64,000 nt of DNA from Prunus persica (lineage: Eukaryota > Streptophyta > Magnoliopsida > Rosales > Rosaceae). Positions 44,101 to 56,803 of this stretch are shown here, piece by piece. The stretch lies in contig NC_034011.1 in assembly GCF_000346465.2 (NCBI RefSeq), positions 2,151,677-2,215,676 of the forward strand, read 5' to 3'. The notes beneath the pieces are model-generated. The model saw nothing but the letters and a program-made list of their open reading frames with translations. It was not told the DNA's origin and searched no databases. The position numbers and the translations under genes were made by a program. Every line of letters starts with the position of its first letter. Within the stretch, counting starts at the first letter, position 1.

Positions 44101-47100
44101 CTCTCATCAATTTCGGTGTATACTGTCACCATGTTATCTTTACTTTTCCCATGGTTCATATAAGTCAGCTTTTTAATTTGGGAATTTCCTGAATTGCATC
44201 CAGAATCATCATCACTGCTACATGTACCACTGTCACCGAGGTCATCATCAACTGCTCCAGAGTCTTCGGTATCTGATTGGGATTCCTCCACTTCCTTTTC
44301 AGAAGAATTAATACGCACACGATATGTGGATGATGAAATCTTTTCAAATAATGTAATATCACTTGAAAGAGTTGAACCAATTAAAGACTCTAGTTCCTCT
44401 ATTCCACTGGAAAGGTTCAATTCAGAAATCTGCAAAACAAAAACATAGTCCATCACTAATTCAAGTGGAATGCTGTGCTTGGCTGGTATCAACTTAACAA
44501 TTAAAACATGAGAGATTATGATAACAACATTTTCAAGAAAATTACCTGCAATGACTTCGCCAACTCAGAAACTTTCAACCCATGAATTCCTTGCTCTAGC
44601 AGAACTCTAAACAATTCACCCTTCAAAGTACCAGGGCGTAAACCATACTTCACCATAAGGCTCATTTCCTAGATAACAGAAGATTCAATTTCAAAAACCA
44701 AATTTTACATTTACAGATAGGTTTATGCAACAACAGATAAAGCTTATTAATTGTAGATCATAAATAAAACCACCATAAGAAAGTAAATAAAGGCTCCCGC
44801 GCATGTCTGGTCATTAAAGCAAATAATTCCAGAGACAAGCGGAGACAAATAAACATATGCTCAACAGATGTTATTTAGGAATGCACGATAATGCTAAACA
44901 TATGCTCAACAGATGGTATGGAAAATGAATCTATCCAATTGCGTCTCTGCCTCAAGGTAGAAACAGATTATTCAGGGTAATGACAGATCTTAAATGACAA
45001 TTGCCAATAAGGCTTTGAATGCTCAAAGTTTTGAGTGATGAACACATATTATTAGGCATCTATAGCACTTAACTTGCAGAATACAGATGTATTGATAATT
45101 AAATACATTTACTAGAGAGGAAATGGAGCTTGGAAAAATCAATTGCAACTACGGTAGTTAAATTAGAAGACCTTGCTAAGGGCATCCCTTCGCATTGCAC
45201 CTTGCTTTGAACCAAAACCAGCGGCAACCAGTACTTGACGCAGTATTTCTGTCCATGTTAAAGGGTTTAGCGATCTCTTCCAGAATTCCAGAGTGGATTC
45301 TTGATTTTCGACCTGCCAAATCATTTGACAAAGATGCTTAGTTATTGCGTAGTTCCATTCAATTTTGTCAAAATAATATGAAATAACAATTGATTTAAGA
45401 GATGAGCAAAAAAGTCTAAAGAGTTTGACAAAAATAAGTATCTCTGATTAACTATACCACAAATAGCAAGTGGATCTTCTAAAAGTGCATATGGATGGAC
45501 TACTAATAGTCTGATTATGATTTTGTTCAGAAAATTTCTTGTCGCCTAAGCGTATCTATCAGACATTCTGGAGTGTACACCTTTTCTGTAGTCACACCAA
45601 ACTTTTGATTATAAGATGATATCCTCTTTCCTATTTTCTTTAAATTTTTCTGATATCATATTGCTACTTTCAGCGATATTTAACTTCCCTGTAATGAAAC
45701 ATGACAACAGTCTTATAGATTGCACTCTCTTTTTGTTACCAACAAAGTTCCAAACATATGAGCCTTTAGAAAACTGCTGTGACATATATGTACCCAAATG
45801 AAATGGTCAATATGACCATACAACATTATCATAAGTTTAAATGAACTGTAAATGTCTGTGATCTGCACGATTATATGCTGTTTGTTCATAACTCACCGAG
45901 TGAATAAATGCAAGAAAATTGCATGACTTGCTCAAATGAGGTATAGATCCACAGCCAAGCTCGGCTTCAACATTAGATAGAAGAAGCTTCAGAAGTGCCA
46001 CATGAATTTTTCCAAGTAGCAAGGAATCCTAAAAGGCATTTTACGAAACAAAGATGTTGAGGGCAAGTAGAAGACACAATAAATCCAATGTTGGATCAAA
46101 GATAAGATATAACCTTGTCCTGAAATGCTTGGGCAAACTCATCAATAGTGAAGGAGCTTATATCTACCATAACGGCATAAGTACAAAGGAAATGGAAAAC
46201 CTGCCCAAGAAAGTCAAACATTAATATATTTGAGTATGATAACTAAACAAAATGTAGCAATCTGAATTGATGACCCCCAGACACATTTGTTAATAAACCC
46301 CCAAAAAAAAAAAAAATGCAGCAATCTAGAATGGTGCTTTAACACTGCACATCTTTTCACTTCCCAGTTTCCACAAGGAATCAAAAAGTTGACAAGATAA
46401 TAATAAATTCCTACACTCGGTACGAACTACACAAAAGAGAATTACAAGTAGATTCCGATATCAAATTTAGACCATATTCCATATATCTCTAGTACTTCAT
46501 ATATGTTTTTCTTGAGTATATCATATAGTTTGCATAACGTCTCTGCAAGAACAACCTATGACTTCATTCTATGCAATGAGAAAGTCGACGAAAAAGATTG
46601 GTAAGAGTAATGAGAGACCATTAGGCAGTATTAGCGAGCACAAAATAAATATTCCAAGCTTTTATAGGTCGTATAATCATGAATAAGAAAACAGACCTCA
46701 TAAATAAGAAAAAGCAAATGCAAGCATAGATGGAGTGTATGACATCTTTCACGAACGATGTCCTATATTTGCAAAAGAACTTAACAAAATCAGGCCACAA
46801 ACAGTTTGCAAGTCACATACCTTGAACAGTTTCTTGACAATCTCTGGAGAAGAATCCCAAGGTTGCATACAGAATGGCTGCTTCATCTTCACAGAATTTG
46901 GAGGAAACTTGGCCAGCAAATCTGAAATCCCAAAAATTCTTTATCCACAGCTCAAAATACTATACATGCAGACACATACGTATTACAGCATTTCATTTTA
47001 GATTGGAAAATTTGTTCCGTTCTTCCTTCAAACCAACCTTTGCAAAGTGAACAGGCATGATCTCCATTAGTAGTAAAATGATCAGAGCACCCCAGTGCAT

Positions 47101-49038
47101 TTGGCCTTCCTTGTAATTCTCTCAGCTCCAGCTCTTCATCATCCACAAGCATTGCAATCTTATCCGAGTGTTCTTGGGAACCTGCTCCTTCCAAAGCAAG
47201 TTCACATTTTTCTTTGCTTGGCAGAGTCTGATTCTCATTGTTAGATTCCACCTTGCATCCAAAAGCAAAATGAATGTTGCTAAATCTGCTAACTTAAACC
47301 ATATATTTGCAAGAACAATTTTTTCACTTACTTCTCTTCTTTTGACGAAATGTTTCCTCTTTTCTTGTACCTTATTTCGTACCCGTCCCTGTTTCTGTAA
47401 AGGCAACAAATGTCAGACAACTTTCTAAAGGTAACCACTCAGATCGACCTTTAAGATGATCATCCCAAAAGACTTTCTCACATATCTACAAGCAATACAG
47501 ACTAAATCACTTACAGGAACACATTTTTTTTGTTGCAATCTTCTGTTCTGAGTTACTGGTTTTCGCGATACAGGAGTTGGAATTAATGATACACTAGTGA
47601 CTCCACCGTTAGCAAAACCCATGTCAACAGGAAAATCTCTAGCATCAGGATTGGTTGCCCGCCAGACCGTCATCAAACCTTTTCCAACACCATGTTTTTT
47701 CACTGGAGCACTCTCGTCGCAATTCTGATGACCAATGACAGCATGCTCGGTAACCTAATAAAAATTAAAAGGGTAAGAATATTTGTGGGACCAGTTAAGG
47801 ACACTTAAGGTAGAAACAAGAGAATCATGAAAGCTGATGCCAACAAAAGAATTTATCCATTACCTTCCTCCTTTTAGTTTCTCTTTGGTTCTCTTTGCAA
47901 GGGGGATGTAAATCTTCGGGATCTAAATGGAAATAACAATGTGAGTGAAACCTTCTTAAAATATGTAGTGCAACAAAAGAAAAAATCTACAAAATAGCAT
48001 CGAATAGAACAAAGAGAGAAAATTTTCCGAACAGCTACTGCAACACCAATACAAATTAACTCTGTCAAGAAGTTTAGACGCAAACTACCAAAAACATCTA
48101 ATTCTGAATGGCATTAAACATCACGAAACAACAAAATCTCAAAGAATCAAGTCCTTTCCCTTCACAACTCATATAAAAATCAACAAAGAGAATGTTCTCA
48201 TCAACACACCAAACCACTCTGAGTGAAAATTCTACAACTGATGTGTAGTTTATTTTTTAAACAAACGGAAAAGGAGAATAGATCTCAGATAGACGAAAAT
48301 GTAGAATAGAAATGATTCATTTTGTCTATGATTTCTCAGTTTTTACCTGTAGAATGGAAAAGTGCCCGAGAGGGGAGAGAGTCAAATTCCACACCAAGGG
48401 GAGGACCATCTTTCCGGAACACCTTCTTGAGAATGTAGTCTGGAGTTAACAATTCCTGAATATGATTCCCATTCATTTTTGTTTGCTTGTATCTCAACAA
48501 CGAAGGAGCTTTTGAGGGGCAGTGTTTAACTACCCTTGGAGCACCAGCTCCCGATCCATTTCTTCCACCCAACTCCTCGGTGGTTTTATTTTCTCGCTTC
48601 TCTCTCCTCCTCTTCTCAACAAACCAACCCCGAACCTGCTTGTAAGTCAATCTGAAGGCAGCAGCATGGCATTCCATTGCCGTTCGTGAAGGATACCTAT
48701 CCTCTGTGAGGGGGAAAAAAAAAAGTTGTAAATATTGGGTTTCGCTCTCTTGTGATTAACATGAAAAGTCCGCTACCATTTTATAAAATCTATAGCAACA
48801 GATGCACGACCAATCCTACGTGCTTGTATAATTGTATTCTGCAACTATTTCCTTATTACTTTCTAAAATCAAAACAAACAACGGAACGATTGCAGCTGTC
48901 TGTTCCAAGTTTGAGCCAATAATTGCACGTATAAAATGCTGATTTCAATTAAACTGTAAATTGGGTAGCTTAATTCTGAACCCAATAGAGAAACAGAGCA
49001 ATAATAACAAAAGCTACATATATCAAACACACACACAC

Positions 49039-49076
<38 letters not shown>

Positions 49077-49162
49077 TACAATTAGCGAAAAAGCGTACCT
49101 GAGTAGAAGCTCTCAAGGGCTTCAAGCTGTGATTGAGTTTTCCTCTTTATCTTTTCCATCAT
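41152..49162 (-). CDS. Homeobox-DDT domain protein, RLT3-like, 1138 aa, 17 exons
   Basis: All 17 exons join in one frame with GT/AG introns: 49162-49099, 48703-48347, 47922-47864, 47754-47515, 47394-47332, 47251-47038, 46921-46821, 46200-46114, 46028-45897, 45312-45172, 44668-44546, 44429-43971, 43435-43022, 42916-42302, 41693-41589, 41501-41282, 41174-41152. The N-terminal homeodomain (KRKTQSQLEALESFYSEDRY ... QVRGWFVEKRRR) is split by intron 1. Then come the HGVGKGLMTVWRATNPD motif, the DDT region (exons 7-9, VFHFLCTYAV, LGKIHVALLKLLL), a HARE-HTH-like exon 11, and WHIM motifs (exon 13, SVFLGSDRRYNRYWLF). RLT proteins partner ISWI chromatin remodellers in the nucleus. If the exon-16 donor is skipped, the reading stops at 41271 instead. 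Intron 1 contains a (GA)n run (49041-49073). Confidence 0.9.
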
Positions 49163-50253
49163 CTTCTTCTTCCACAAGTACCCAAAATCACAGAAATTTC
49201 AAAACCATTTCCAGAAGGAGTTGAAGAACAGAACCCAAAGCAGAAATGGTTGGGGCGGTTGAGAACGCAGAAGCGAGCTATACAAATTAGCAGAGCGAGA
49301 CTGTGGGTGGCGATATCAGAGTGAGAGTGGCAGCGTCGAAGCCGCAGGGAAATGGAGGTGGGAGAGTGAGCTCTGTAATCTGCATGCTTGTCCGTAGACA
49401 CCGTCTAATTGTGATGCCAAAGGGGACGAGAAGCAGCAGATAATGAAATGGGAAACTAACCAGGTAGGGTTTTGGGTTTTACCAAAAAAATATCTTCATC
49501 AAATTCTTGACGAAAAAAATTAATTAGCTTCAATATTTATATCATCATCTTTTTTCTTTTTTCTTTTTTCTTTTTTTCGGGTTTACATTGGAGTTTTGGG
49601 TCAATGGCCCAAAACTTTTTTTTCTGGAAGGCCCGATGGTTCCCTATAGTTTATTCGGATTTTCACTGTCGTCCTTATACTTTTTATTTTTTTCAGTGTC
49701 ATCCTTATAGTTTTTTTGATGTTGTTGAATGCCTTTGAAAATATGAGCTTAAAATTGAGTTTGGGGACAACTATCCTCCTTTCAGCCCATTTACCATATC
49801 ATCTTGCATACCTTGTTTGTTCAAGTACCTTGGCCCAAAGTCGAAGGATTTGGTTTGGTTTGGGAAGCCTTTTTTTTTTTGGACTAATATCTTGATCAAT
49901 GCCCAGTGAATTTGCTTACTTATGAAGCATTTTTGTTTGATAACTTGATCTATATGTTCAGTGAAATTAGCAGTCAAGGCAGTGTGCCGGCTTTGCACTC
50001 AAGTTGGATCCCTTTTCCATTATACGAGTAGTTGCTTTGTCAGAAAAATAAAATTTGTCTAGTGAATTTAATGCTGGAACTGACAACATGCCATTATATT
50101 GTGGTTTACATGAATAGAACGTTTTAAAACTACCCCCCAAAAAAAAAAAGAGTCTTTAAGTTTTTGTAGCAAGTAGCAAGTGAGAAAATCGAATGTAAAC
50201 ATGTATTTATTGATTTATGTCGTAAAGAGAAGGGAGAACAAAGTTCATATTAG
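49163..50253. other. 5' leader of the RLT3-like gene and intergenic sequence
   Basis: Leader and promoter of the leftward gene up to about 49450, then AT-rich DNA. The stretch at about 49985-50020 (TTTGCACTCAAGTTGGATCC) resembles a decayed SINE box-B region. No ORF of note. Confidence 0.35.
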
Positions 50254-50664
50254 AGGACTTCCAGCAACTCCGACTAGGGGGGGCGCTGGGGGGTGAGGGG
50301 CCCAAAAAGTGATTCTAGCAACTCAGGCTGGCCAGGGCAGCTGTTGGGGCCCATGAAACCAGGCCAGCCCTCAGGCAAGATGAGCCATAGTTCACGCCCG
50401 GGTTTGCTGACATCAGTAACCAAAAAAAAAAATTTTAATCGAAAAAAATCTTCAAAAAATTTCAGATTTTGTTTTTAAATAAATACTTAGTCATAGTTTT
50501 TACTTTCCACACTAAAACTCTATACAAATTTCTCTCTTCACATCTTATGTGAATAGTTGTTGTCATGGCAATTGGTAAAAACACCACAACCTTTTACAAG
50601 AGCAGTCACTATTCACGTGAATAGTTGCTGTCCTAAGGACCAAACTGCTGAAAGTGCTCTTATA
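50254..50664. mobile_element. Possible hAT-like MITE
   Basis: Weak inverted ends (AGAGGACTTCCAGCAA at left, complement of CTGCTGAAAGTGCTCTT at right) enclose about 410 bases with a GC-rich start (GGGGGGGCGCTGGGGGGTGA) and two copies of GTGAATAGTTG(T/C)TGTC. No clear target duplication was found. Confidence 0.4.
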
Positions 50665-52680
50665 GAAGTTTGTAATTCAAGTAATAGCGAGCTACACCTA
50701 AGGCTGGAATTCGAAAACCCTTTCTCGATGGCCTCCCATGTTAAAATTTAGACCGAAACATATCATTTTGTTATGAGATATCACAATTCACAAGGGACAA
50801 TGACAAAATCTCATAATGTCAAACAAGTTTAAAATATGAGAGGCTCTCTCAACTTGTGTTATACATGTGGTACAAATTTAAAGCCCCGAGATGGTCTTCA
50901 ATGGCAAGGCACAAACAAAGTGAGCAGTTGAATATGGAGGGTGTTTTAATTAATTTAATGGTGAAACAAATATATATATATATAAGCCCCAAGAGCCATT
51001 GACTTGTCCTGCAGTTTACCAGTCCTCTAACCCTCCCTTTCAAGTTTCAAATCTTCCCACTTTCTCATTCAAGCCGTTTTTGCTGTCCAAGTCAGGTTAT
51101 ATGGTGGTGGGCATAAAGAAAAAAAATCAAAACCCAATCCATCAGAGATTCATATCTCAATATTTTATTCAAGAACAAGGGTTGTTTCACATTATCATCT
51201 ATGTAATAATAATATTCAATTGGAGGTGTTTTTTTCTTCTACATTTGTTGTGTTTTTTTTAATAGTTGGATCACATTCATATGCATGTAGTTAAGTTTGA
51301 CAAATGCATTCTTTTATGTTCCACTAGGCACTATATTCTTATTGTTTTCCTATTTATTTTTTTATCTATTAAATTGACTTTATGCCTCCTACCTGGTAAT
51401 TTCCTTTCTAGAAAAAGTTTGTCTCCCAACATTTTTTTTAATTAAATATATTAGGACAACTCTGCTGGTCATAACAAGTGGACTTTGCACGTAAAAACAA
51501 TGAAGTAGTGCGCACAAATCATCATGATAAATGTGAAAAATGGATGAACAAATTAGAATTGGACAATGGTAACTCCCTTAACATTTCATGGCCACCAAGT
51601 GTCCTCCCTACTCTAAAGTCATGCTAATGGGGAAATTATCAAGGTGAATCTAAAATGGACCCACTTATCTTATCAATGTTCCATGGCCACAAAATTTTAT
51701 TATTTTAAAAAAAAAATCTATTTCATGGGTACAATTTTTTATTTTCACACCCTTCATTCATATGTAGAATCATTTGCTTTGTAAACATGGATTTAGTTAA
51801 TTTGGCTACAGTATATGTGCTTCTCACTCTGCATTCAAGTTCGAATTCCCCTTTCCGTAATTTAGATTAATTTAAAGTAGATTATCGCTTGTTAAAAAAA
51901 AATCATTTGCTTTGCTCAAAGTAAATACCAAAAATACCCTCAATAAAACCAACCTCTCTTCTTTTTTCGACAACCATTGTCATGCAATATTAGCTTGATA
52001 ATAGGAACGGCAATGAAATGGATCGATGCCAAATATGTCATTAAGATGCGTGGATATACATAATTGGAGTCATACAAAGAATGAAATTTGCAAAATAGCC
52101 AAGTAGAAAATCAAGCACAATCAAGCCAGTAGTTAGCTTCTCTTTTCAGCTTCCTTTTTCTAGTGGCTCATTTCTTTGCATTTGCAAAGCTAAGACACCT
52201 ATACTTTTCATCGCTTATTGTGATTTCAAGATTTCATAGGCATCTTTAATCTCAAAAATACGCGAATTCGATTTCTAAACCCTACCGCGCTCACTAGGTC
52301 ATCAACATGATTGTTGCCTCCGTATCAAGGCTTAGGACTTTCCGGCTAGGTTTTCTTCCTTCAATTATTAGTGTTTTTAATTAAAAGTTAACATTGTTAA
52401 CTTGGAATTAAGTGAAAGAACATGTGCCAAAAAGTTAGATAGGTAACAAGCGGACACATGAAAAATAGTAATAGGGAAATTGAACTCCCTTTAAATATTG
52501 GTTACATATAAAAAAAATTAGATCAGGTGGCCGCATGAAAAAGTTAGTATTCTATATTTTCTCCTCTCAAAATATTGGTTAGTTGATGAGTGTGCTAATT
52601 CATCTGCTAAAGTGTAAATATCCTCAAATAACTCCCACTTGCGTGGGTTCAAAAGAAAGAAAAAAATCATGCTGTGTGCA
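50665..52680. other. AT-rich intergenic region
   Basis: No supported gene. A SINE-like scrap with AAGTTCGAATTCC is at about 51828-51860. Confidence 0.35.
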
Positions 52681-53584
52681 TTTTGCCCCAATTCTTTTTC
52701 CAAATCCCTAGTTTCTTACTACTTGACCTGCCACTTGTAACCTTGACTGCCTCTCTCTCTCTCCAACAATCTGAAAGATTCCAAACCCCATCATTTACCA
52801 AATTGACCAACCAACCAACCCTAAATCTCCTATCTGTCACTTGCCGGACTCAAAACCCATTTGCTGCGTTAGCTTATCGGTGTCCTCCTCAGTCTCTCTG
52901 TCGGGCTTAAGCGGCAAGCCAAGCCAAGCAAAGCAACCGAAGACGTCGAGAAAGAGAGAAGAGAAAAAAGAAAAAAGAAAAAGAAGAAGAAGAAGATAAA
53001 TAATGGGCAAGTGCTGAAACGAATATTTGAAAAAGAAAAAAAAATGAAAAAAGAAAGCTTTTGCCTTTGATATGTGAATATCCTAATCCTACTATACACG
53101 CTAAGCTCTTGTGGTGAAGGATCATCATCATCATCGCCATCATCATGATTACAAGATTAGAAAATGTCCAACAGCACCAACAACACCAACAGCCACTACC
53201 AGCCGCCCACAAAGTAAACGCTTCTTCCTGCGATTTATTATTATTATCGTCTCTTCCATGTCAACGTCAGTTGTCTTCACATAGGCACAGCAGCTCCCCC
53301 AACCCAACCTCTCCGTGTCTTTGTTTCTCTGGGTCAAGTGCTCAATTGGGTTTTTGCTGCAATCCCCAAAAACCCAATCTTTCTGTACCAGGTTAGCTTG
53401 GCTAGCTAGCTAGCTCTCTCACGCATTTATTCAAACACCTGTAGGATTTTGGTAGATTGGTGCTGCTTCTACCAATTTATATGGTTCCAATAGATTGTGA
53501 TGATGCTGATGGTGATATGTGTTACAGCATGTTGTTGTGTATGATTGAGTGAGAGAGTTAGAGAAAGAGAAAGAGAGAGTCTTC
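52681..53584 (+). promoter_or_regulatory. Promoter and long 5' leader of the receptor kinase, with upstream ORF
   Basis: Contains a purine tract (about 52945-53060) and a CATCAT repeat (53120-53147). An ATG-initiated upstream frame, 53145-53396 (83 codons, MITRLENVQQHQQHQQ...), would lie in the 5' UTR if transcription begins before it. A donor-like AGGTTAGCT at about 53390 could end a leader exon. The start of transcription cannot be fixed. Confidence 0.35.
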
Positions 53585-56500
53585 ATGTCTTCTTCTCTTG
53601 TTCCGATGAAACACGACAAGAAGAAGCAGAAGGTCCCAACAATAATACCAACCTTCCTTCCTCATCTCTTTTTGGGTCAGTGGGTTTTCATTCTTCTTCT
53701 TCTTCCTTGCTCTGCTTCTGCTGCTTGTAACCAGCTCGATCAGGACGCTCTATTGTCCTTGGCTCTCCAGGCACCATTGAATTTGAATTGGTCTTCTTCC
53801 ACTGACTGTTGCCTTTGGGAAGGAATAACCTGCGGCCCAGATGATCAAGGACGTGTCGTCCGGCTATGGCTGCCTAGGAGAGGCTTAACTGGTGTCATCA
53901 ATTCATCAATCACAAACCTCACCCATCTCACCCACCTCAATCTTTCCCACAATTCTTTCCCGGGTTTTCTCCCTGAAGATTTGTTTTCATCTCTCTCTAG
54001 TCTCCAAGTCATTGACTTGAGCTTCAATCGTCTCATTGGCCGTCTACCACCTTCAAATAAAATCAGTCAGCTTCAGGTTCTGAACTTGTCTAGCAATTTC
54101 TTCAATGGAACAATCCCATCTTCGATCCTTGCCCCATCGGTGTCCATTTTCAATGTCAGCAACAACAGCTTTTCCGGGTCGATACCCATCGACAATGGTA
54201 GCAACCACACATCCCTTACCTTCTTGGACTTGTCCTACAACAAACTCAATGACACAATTCCCCCTGGAATCGGATTATGTTCCAAGCTCCAAGTTTTCCG
54301 TGCAGGCTTCAATAGCCTCTCTGGTTCTCTCCCTGATGAAATTTTCAACCTTGCTGATCTCCGACAGCTCTCTCTGCCTGTCAATAGTCTTACAGGACCC
54401 ATCAACGATGGTATCATGAACCTCACCAATCTCCAGATCCTGGAGATCTTTTCAAACCAGTTCTCTGGGCCAATCCCCAGCCAAATTGGTAGCCTTTCCA
54501 GGTTGGAAAATCTGCTGCTCCACGACAACAACCTCACAGGCCCCTTACCTCTATCTCTCGCCAACAGTACAAAGCTGTCTGCTTTGAATTTGAGGGTCAA
54601 CAACTTGACTGGAGACCTCTCTTCCTTCAACTTCTCCCCTCTCCAACGCCTCACCACTCTGGACCTTGGCAACAACAACTTCACTGGTGAGTTCCCCAAA
54701 AGCCTCTACTCTTGCAAGTCACTAACAGCTATTAGATTGGCCGGGAATCAGCTCACAGGTCAGATATCACCTGAAATAGTTGCATTAGAATCCTTGGCTT
54801 TCCTCTCCGTCTCTACCAACAACATGACAAATGCCACTGGGGCTCTTAGGATTCTAAAGGGTTGCAAGAACCTGACCACTCTGATCTTGTCCAATAATTT
54901 TCTGTTTGAGCCTGTGCCAGATGATAAAAGCCTAGGAGACCTAGATGGATTCCAAAGCCTTCGGGTTTTTTCTCTTGGGGGTTGCCAATTCACAGGTCAA
55001 GTACCCACCTGGCTAGCCAAGCTTAAAAACCTTCAAGCCTTGGACCTGTCATTTAATCTTATAACTGGTTCTCTTCCCGGTTGGTTGGCTAGTCTGCCCA
55101 ACCTTTTCTACATTGATTTGTCCAATAACCTCCTTCAAGGCGGATTTCCTAATGACCTCTGTGGGATGCCAGTTTTGACATCGAAAGAGGCCAGTGATAA
55201 GGTGGACAGAAGTTATTTAGAGTTGCCACTATTTGTGAGGCCCAATAATGCTACTGATCAGCAGTACAACCAACTGTCCAACCTCCCCCCAGCCATATAT
55301 TTGAGTAACAACAGCCTTAATGGCAGTATCCCCATTGAGATTGGCCGATTGAAGTTTATTCATGTGTTGGACCTTAGTCATAACAAATTCTCTGGCAGCA
55401 TCCCAGATCAGATTTCTAACCTCACTAACTTAGAGAAATTGGATCTTTCCTATAACAATCTATCCGGTGAAATCCCTGTTTCTCTCAAAGGTCTGCATTT
55501 CTTGTCTTCCTTCAGTGTGGCATACAATGATCTTCAGGGACTTGTACCATCTGGAGGTCAGTTTGATACTTTTACCATGTCCAGCTTTGAAGGGAATCCG
55601 GGCTTATGTGGTCCTCCAACTGTGCATCGCACATGTCCTCAACCATTATCACCGGCTGCTTCTCGAAGGTCTAACAAAAATCTTCTTATTGGACTCACCT
55701 CTGGGATCTGTTTTGGCATTGTATTTATTGTTGTTATGCTAGTAGTGTGGATGTTGTCTAAGAGAAGGATCATTCCAGGAGGAGATACTGACAAGATGGA
55801 TTTTGACACAATGTCTAGCCATTCAGCCACTGCTGTTACTCCTGAGCTTGACAAGGATACCAGCCTAGTCATAGTGTTCCCAACCAATACCAATGAAATC
55901 AAGGATCTTACTATAACTGAAATCTTAAAGGCAACTGACGATTTCAATCAAGCAAACATCATTGGCTGTGGAGGTTTTGGTCTGGTTTACAGAGCAACAT
56001 TCCCAAATGGGACCAGGCTAGCTGTTAAGAAACTCTCAGGAGACTTGGGTCTGATGGAAAGGGAATTCAAAGCAGAAGTTGAGGCTTTGTCCACTGCCCA
56101 ACATGAGAATCTTGTTTCTCTGCAAGGCTATTGTGTGCATGATGGTGTTCGCCTGTTAATATATTCCTATATGGAGAATGGAAGTCTGGATTACTGGTTG
56201 CATGAGAAAGCTGATGGTGCTTCCCAGTTAGATTGGCAAACTCGACTGAAGATAGCACAGGGAGCAGGCTGCGGGTTGGCTTACATGCACCAAATATGTG
56301 AGCCACACATTGTGCATCGTGATATCAAGTCCAGCAACATCCTCCTGGATGATAAATTTCAAGCACATGTTGCTGATTTTGGGTTGTCCCGGTTGATTCT
56401 TCCGTACCAGACTCATGTTACAACTGAGCTTGTTGGTACCCTTGGTTACATTCCTCCAGAGTATGGACAAGCATGGGTGGCCACATTGAGAGGAGATATG

Positions 56501-56803
56501 TACAGTTTTGGGGTTGTCATGCTTGAGCTGCTAACCGGAAAAAGGCCTTTCGAGGTATGCAAGCCAAGGGCATCGAGAGAGTTGGTTGGCTGGGTGCAGC
56601 AAATGAGGAGAGAGGGCAAACCAGAGGAAGTTTTTGATCCTCTCCTGAGAGGGAAGGGCTTTGACGAAGAGATGCTGCAGGTGCTTGACGTGGCTTGCAT
56701 GTGTGTCAACCAGAACCCTCTTAAGAGACCAACCATCAAGGAAGTTGTCGATTGGCTGAAAAATGTAGGGACATCCCACCAACACCAAAATAAAGACCAG
56801 TGA
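53585..56803 (+). CDS. LRR receptor kinase of the PSY1R/PSKR group (LRR-X), 1072 aa, single exon
   Basis: Best match by eye is tyrosine-sulfated glycopeptide receptor 1. ATG 53585 is the first in frame; 53606 is an alternative and gives a tidier signal peptide (LFLGQWVFILLLLPCSASAA). Next come an LRRNT (STDCCLWEGITCGPDDQGRV), about 20 LRRs (residues 100-690), and an island between LRRs near residues 520-572. A membrane span follows near 700-725 (ICFGIVFIVVMLVVWML). The kinase (about 786-1060) has IIGCGGFGLVYRA, AVKKLSG, VHRDIKSSN, DFGLSRL and GTLGYIPPEY. All catalytic residues are present and it is an RD kinase. Known relatives sense sulfated peptides such as PSY1 or phytosulfokine at the plasma membrane to promote cell expansion. 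No introns, as is usual here. Confidence 0.95.
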   Translation: MSSSLVPMKHDKKKQKVPTIIPTFLPHLFLGQWVFILLLLPCSASAACNQLDQDALLSLALQAPLNLNWSSSTDCCLWEGITCGPDDQGRVVRLWLPRRGLTGVINSSITNLTHLTHLNLSHNSFPGFLPEDLFSSLSSLQVIDLSFNRLIGRLPPSNKISQLQVLNLSSNFFNGTIPSSILAPSVSIFNVSNNSFSGSIPIDNGSNHTSLTFLDLSYNKLNDTIPPGIGLCSKLQVFRAGFNSLSGSLPDEIFNLADLRQLSLPVNSLTGPINDGIMNLTNLQILEIFSNQFSGPIPSQIGSLSRLENLLLHDNNLTGPLPLSLANSTKLSALNLRVNNLTGDLSSFNFSPLQRLTTLDLGNNNFTGEFPKSLYSCKSLTAIRLAGNQLTGQISPEIVALESLAFLSVSTNNMTNATGALRILKGCKNLTTLILSNNFLFEPVPDDKSLGDLDGFQSLRVFSLGGCQFTGQVPTWLAKLKNLQALDLSFNLITGSLPGWLASLPNLFYIDLSNNLLQGGFPNDLCGMPVLTSKEASDKVDRSYLELPLFVRPNNATDQQYNQLSNLPPAIYLSNNSLNGSIPIEIGRLKFIHVLDLSHNKFSGSIPDQISNLTNLEKLDLSYNNLSGEIPVSLKGLHFLSSFSVAYNDLQGLVPSGGQFDTFTMSSFEGNPGLCGPPTVHRTCPQPLSPAASRRSNKNLLIGLTSGICFGIVFIVVMLVVWMLSKRRIIPGGDTDKMDFDTMSSHSATAVTPELDKDTSLVIVFPTNTNEIKDLTITEILKATDDFNQANIIGCGGFGLVYRATFPNGTRLAVKKLSGDLGLMEREFKAEVEALSTAQHENLVSLQGYCVHDGVRLLIYSYMENGSLDYWLHEKADGASQLDWQTRLKIAQGAGCGLAYMHQICEPHIVHRDIKSSNILLDDKFQAHVADFGLSRLILPYQTHVTTELVGTLGYIPPEYGQAWVATLRGDMYSFGVVMLELLTGKRPFEVCKPRASRELVGWVQQMRREGKPEEVFDPLLRGKGFDEEMLQVLDVACMCVNQNPLKRPTIKEVVDWLKNVGTSHQHQNKDQ

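Larger units (their letters stand above)
35367..47687. repeat. Segmental duplication, downstream copy (B)
   Basis: Same order and orientation as copy A: LRR pseudogene, hairpin, GMC exons, RLT3-like gene. Copy B retains the complete RLT3-like gene, so it is the parental or better-preserved copy. Confidence 0.9.

Noticed and set aside
53549..53584. Receptor kinase start at 53549
   Set aside because: The codon there is GTG. The first in-frame ATG is 53585, and no evidence supports a non-ATG start.
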